Origin: a virus
Reading direction: 5' to 3' (one strand)
DNA: 60,437 nucleotides
IMG/VR virus record: IMGVR_UViG_3300033148_004729
Span: 1-60,437 of that record
Made by a program: the position numbers and the translations under genes. Under the pieces are notes generated by a model that made no database searches, was not told the origin of the DNA, and was given only the letters and a program-made list of their open reading frames with translations. Position 1 is the first letter of the stretch, and every line of letters begins with the position of its first letter. Shown in pieces: positions 58,162-60,437 of the stretch.

Positions 58162-58371
58162 ATGAGACAACGTGGGGATACGCCGAAATGTTGCGAGAAA
58201 GGAGAAAACTTCATTGAGTGGCACGAGGTGAGAGAATTGGTCGGTGTTGAGGATGATGGGTGGACCATGCTCGTCGCCGACAACATCAATCACCCGTCAT
58301 TCACTGGAGAGAACCACCAAGAGGTGATCCGGTTCTGTCCCTTCTGCGGGGAGCGCCTGCCGGAACCTTGA
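58162..58371 (+). CDS. small zinc-site protein
   Basis: 69 residues, ATG 58162 with AGGAGG. CCEKGENFIEWHEVRELVG and FCPFCGERL. The end overlaps the next promoter by four bases. Confidence 0.68.
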   Translation: MRQRGDTPKCCEKGENFIEWHEVRELVGVEDDGWTMLVADNINHPSFTGENHQEVIRFCPFCGERLPEP

Positions 58372-58395
58372 CAGACGGCCATTGTTGGTTATCCT
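58368..58395 (+). promoter_or_regulatory. promoter ahead of 58420
   Basis: TTGACAGACGG 58368, 16-base spacer, TATCCT 58390-58395. TTGACAGACG extension shared with the other local promoters. Confidence 0.6.
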
Positions 58396-58419
58396 GATGT
58401 GAAGCAGCGGGAGGTAGGA

Positions 58420-59088
58420 GTGGCGGAAGAAGCCGAAGCATCTGTGGTTGTAGAGTCGAACGTCGCCATCATGGCGGTGCAGCACCTTGCGGAACAGGGG
58501 CGTAGCAAAGGCCAGTCGGCGAGGCTCATTGCCTCCAAAATACAGAGTGTTGTCGAAAACAGGTGGGGCACTTCCAAGGTACCTCGTTTCGAGGATGCCG
58601 AGGGTGGCGGTTGGCTCATCGACGTGAGTCCGGCGTTCGATGACGAGGCCATGTACGCCGTGGTCCGTTCGAAGGATGGTGTCCGGACGGTGACCCATAT
58701 CACCGAGGAGGAGGAGGCCATCAGGATGGCCATGCCAGAGGCACCTCCTGGGTCAGACGGCAAATCTCATCTTGGTGAGATGCCCTTGGCAACCGAGGTC
58801 GGCCTGGACCCGGCGAATCCCTCGGGGCCGTCGCTTGGTCAGCAGAACGTCATCCTCACCGAACAGCTTCGCGAGGCCGTCGAGGTCGTCGAGAAGCTCA
58901 CGCCGAAGGCCGACAGTCCGGCGCTTGTCCGCGTGAAGGAGGGTGAGGACAAGTGGCAGACGTTTTCGGTCATGTACAACACTGTAGGTGCGCTCGTGCA
59001 GGAGCTTTTGTCCAAGGGAACTACCCCCGACGACATCGAGGTCTGGATCAGCCGGCGGAAGCCGAAAGTCAAGGTGGAGCTGGAGTAG
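58420..59088 (+). CDS. unknown protein (222 aa)
   Basis: GTG 58420 behind GGGAGGTAGGAG, preferred over GTG 58399, which lies at the promoter start. SNVAIMAVQHLAEQGRSKGQ, a beta section, a Pro/Gly linker, then ILTEQLREAVEVVEKLTP and a final GALVQELLSKGTTPDDIEVW. Function unknown; overlaps the next GTG by one base. Confidence 0.7.
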   Translation: MAEEAEASVVVESNVAIMAVQHLAEQGRSKGQSARLIASKIQSVVENRWGTSKVPRFEDAEGGGWLIDVSPAFDDEAMYAVVRSKDGVRTVTHITEEEEAIRMAMPEAPPGSDGKSHLGEMPLATEVGLDPANPSGPSLGQQNVILTEQLREAVEVVEKLTPKADSPALVRVKEGEDKWQTFSVMYNTVGALVQELLSKGTTPDDIEVWISRRKPKVKVELE

Positions 59089-59837
59089 TGGATCACGCCG
59101 CTCCACCACGGGGGCCCGACGGGCTTGACCTTGATATTCCGAGGAACGAAGAGGGGCTCCTCCAACCGATTTCGTGGGTGCAGCTATATGCGCTCTGGCT
59201 TGGCATGGCAACGAAGACGATCCCCGTGGAGGCGGCCTTCGACCTGTCCAAGTTGCCAGAGGTGCTCAAGGCTGACGACATCGTGGCGGTTCAGCCCATG
59301 ACGGCGCCGTGTGGGAAGTGGTGGAAGGAGGCAAAGACGAAGACGGCGATTGCGCTCAAGGTACCAGAGAGGCACCTCTTCCCAAACGTCGATGAGGAGA
59401 GTCGGCGCCAGTTCGTCGATGCGATTTTCAAACACAATTCTTCGTCGCGAGGGGTGTGCGACGAGTGTCCAGGCGTGGGCGAGTGCGACGACGACACTGA
59501 GCCCAAGGAGTGCGGGCCCAAGCTCTGTGAGCACGGCAGTGTCGAGGGGCAGTGTCCGTGGCCCGTAGGCGAGTGTGAGCACGCCGCGCCTGAGGACTAC
59601 ATATACGTCGATTACAAGGAATCCGGAGTAAAGGAATACGGAGTAGATGCCTTTCAAGCTCGGGTCGAGTATCCGAAGGTGAAGATGAAGCGTTCTCCGA
59701 AGCCTTTCTTCGAGGGTGGGCGTTTCATCGAGTACGGGTGGGGGTGGTCTGTCTATTGCCTTGCCAAGCCGAAGATGGACCCCGTCACCGGTGAGGTCAC
59801 CTGGGAGGACGACCCTGACACTATGGCGAGGTGGTGA
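59088..59837 (+). CDS. unknown protein with Cys cluster (249 aa)
   Basis: GTG 59088. GLLQPISWVQLYALWLGMAT, then VPERHLFPNVDEESRRQFVD; Cys cluster GVCDECPGVGECDDD, CGPKLCEHG, QCPWPVGECEH; aromatic C-terminus GWGWSVYCLA. Overlaps the next ATG (TGATG). Confidence 0.68.
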   Translation: MDHAAPPRGPDGLDLDIPRNEEGLLQPISWVQLYALWLGMATKTIPVEAAFDLSKLPEVLKADDIVAVQPMTAPCGKWWKEAKTKTAIALKVPERHLFPNVDEESRRQFVDAIFKHNSSSRGVCDECPGVGECDDDTEPKECGPKLCEHGSVEGQCPWPVGECEHAAPEDYIYVDYKESGVKEYGVDAFQARVEYPKVKMKRSPKPFFEGGRFIEYGWGWSVYCLAKPKMDPVTGEVTWEDDPDTMARW

Positions 59838-60067
59838 TGGACACGGTGCGGTGGTTCAAGGCGCAAGCGAAGAAGCTCCTCAAGGCGCACAGGGCCGGAG
59901 ACAACGAGGCCACGAAGCGCATCCGGAGGAAGGTTCGGAACATGAATCACGTTCACCTCCAAAAGGTGCAGCACGTCGTTGCCGTCGAGGCTGGCTTTGC
60001 CAATTGGAAAGCCCTCGTCGACGCCGACGACAAACAGCGACAGGCCTGTATCGAGACCTTGGGATGA
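59837..60067 (+). CDS. small conserved helical protein
   Basis: 76 residues, ATG 59837. RWFKAQAKKLLKAHRAGDNE, then VQHVVAVEAGFANWKALV. The K-A-x-x-L-x-x-A-H-x-x-G-D start and V-V-A-x-E-x-G-F-x-x-W-x-x-L end recur in many bacterial small proteins (often fused to ankyrin repeats or glyoxalase-like domains). Function unknown. Confidence 0.72.
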   Translation: MDTVRWFKAQAKKLLKAHRAGDNEATKRIRRKVRNMNHVHLQKVQHVVAVEAGFANWKALVDADDKQRQACIETLG

Positions 60068-60339
60068 CTAGAGTGGTTTCCATTCGTGAGCCGAGTCTCG
60101 TGAAGGTGTTTGCCGAGGTGTTCCGAGAGAAGCTGAAGAAGATGAAGGAGGAGGAGATGTCGAAGGATACGATGGAGTATGTGGTCAAGAAGCCGGTCAC
60201 CAAAGTCGTCTTGATTGACGCTTTGATTCGCTGTACGAGCTGCGGCGGCTACAAGCCGGCCTCCGAGGTTGGGTTCCGTCGCATGAAAGATGGCGTGCTC
60301 CGGAACCAGCCTCAGTGCAAAGCCTGTCGGGCTGGGTGA
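60064..60339 (+). CDS. small basic protein with C-terminal zinc finger
   Basis: 91 residues, ATGA start at 60064. A Lys/Glu helix (VFREKLKKMKEEEMSKDT) precedes CTSCGGYKPASEVGFRRMKD and CKAC, the K-P-x-x-x-F zinc finger often found before HNH nucleases, here without nuclease. Confidence 0.68.
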   Translation: MTRVVSIREPSLVKVFAEVFREKLKKMKEEEMSKDTMEYVVKKPVTKVVLIDALIRCTSCGGYKPASEVGFRRMKDGVLRNQPQCKACRAG

Positions 60340-60437
60340 TGTCCCGCGATATCGACTGGGTGAGCTACATTGGGCGGCTCGTCTTTTGCTATGGGTGTGG
60401 TCGATTCGGGGTGCCCGCGAAGAACGGTCGTCCTCCT
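60339..60437 (+). CDS. unknown protein, 3' partial
   Basis: ATG 60339 overlaps the previous stop; at least 33 residues (SRDIDWVSYIGRLVFCYGCG) with CYGCG. Cut by the window end. Confidence 0.5.
   Translation, partial: MSRDIDWVSYIGRLVFCYGCGRFGVPAKNGRPP

Noticed and set aside
1-60437. CRISPR array or diversity-generating retroelement
   Set aside because: No regular spaced direct repeats and no reverse transcriptase motif (YxDD) were seen; adhesin variability is better explained by duplication.

Overview
The window looks like part of the genome of a large, GC-rich, contractile-tailed (myovirus-type) bacteriophage. The evidence is a T4-like tail and baseplate gene run in canonical order, almost entirely tightly packed and overlapping genes (ATGA, TGATG and GTGA junctions), and a long tail of small unrecognised genes. 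A lipobox plus C-terminal membrane-anchor protein (candidate u-spanin) suggests a Gram-negative host. I cannot name the host or the phage genus.

Left part (1-29562), all on the plus strand, is the tail module. It opens with a 5'-truncated nucleotidyltransferase (CCA-adding or poly(A) polymerase type) interrupted by a 465-residue LAGLIDADG intein. Next come a tail-assembly chaperone locus with frame changes, an HNH homing endonuclease wedged in front of the tape measure gene, the tape measure protein, a LysM/gp53-like protein, a gpD-like hub protein, a gpV/gp5-like spike protein, gpW/gp25, gpJ/gp6, a membrane HExxH protein, and then an array of tail-fibre and receptor-binding paralogues (15972-23090). 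A gpI-like protein, more fibre proteins and a tail-tube/baseplate connector-like protein follow.

Middle part (29613-39764), still plus strand, holds a ParB/sulfiredoxin-fold protein, several membrane or coiled-coil proteins, a signal-peptide LL-H-type holin, a candidate u-spanin and several large unrecognised proteins. No endolysin was recognised in the window.

Right part (39770-60437) is an accessory/early-type region. It has sigma70-like promoters (recurrent TTGACAGACGC), both strands in use, and many small Cys-rich proteins. Plasmid-like conserved genes, a deoxyribosyltransferase-like protein, a metallophosphoesterase, a SAM methyltransferase, an ArdC-like antirestriction/zincin protein, a zeta-toxin-like kinase and a GHKL-ATPase/zincin fusion are found here. 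Between divergent promoters near 56.2-56.6 kb lies a gene-free segment that folds into several strong helices and may encode a structured RNA.

Points of most interest: the intein in the nucleotidyltransferase core motif; synonymous recoding of the tape-measure start on both sides of the homing endonuclease; four copies of a GGCAAC-NN-GTTGCC palindrome; the structured RNA candidate; a set of genes whose start codon sits at the predicted transcription start (leaderless); and several genes broken at homopolymers, which may be base-calling errors or real frameshifts.
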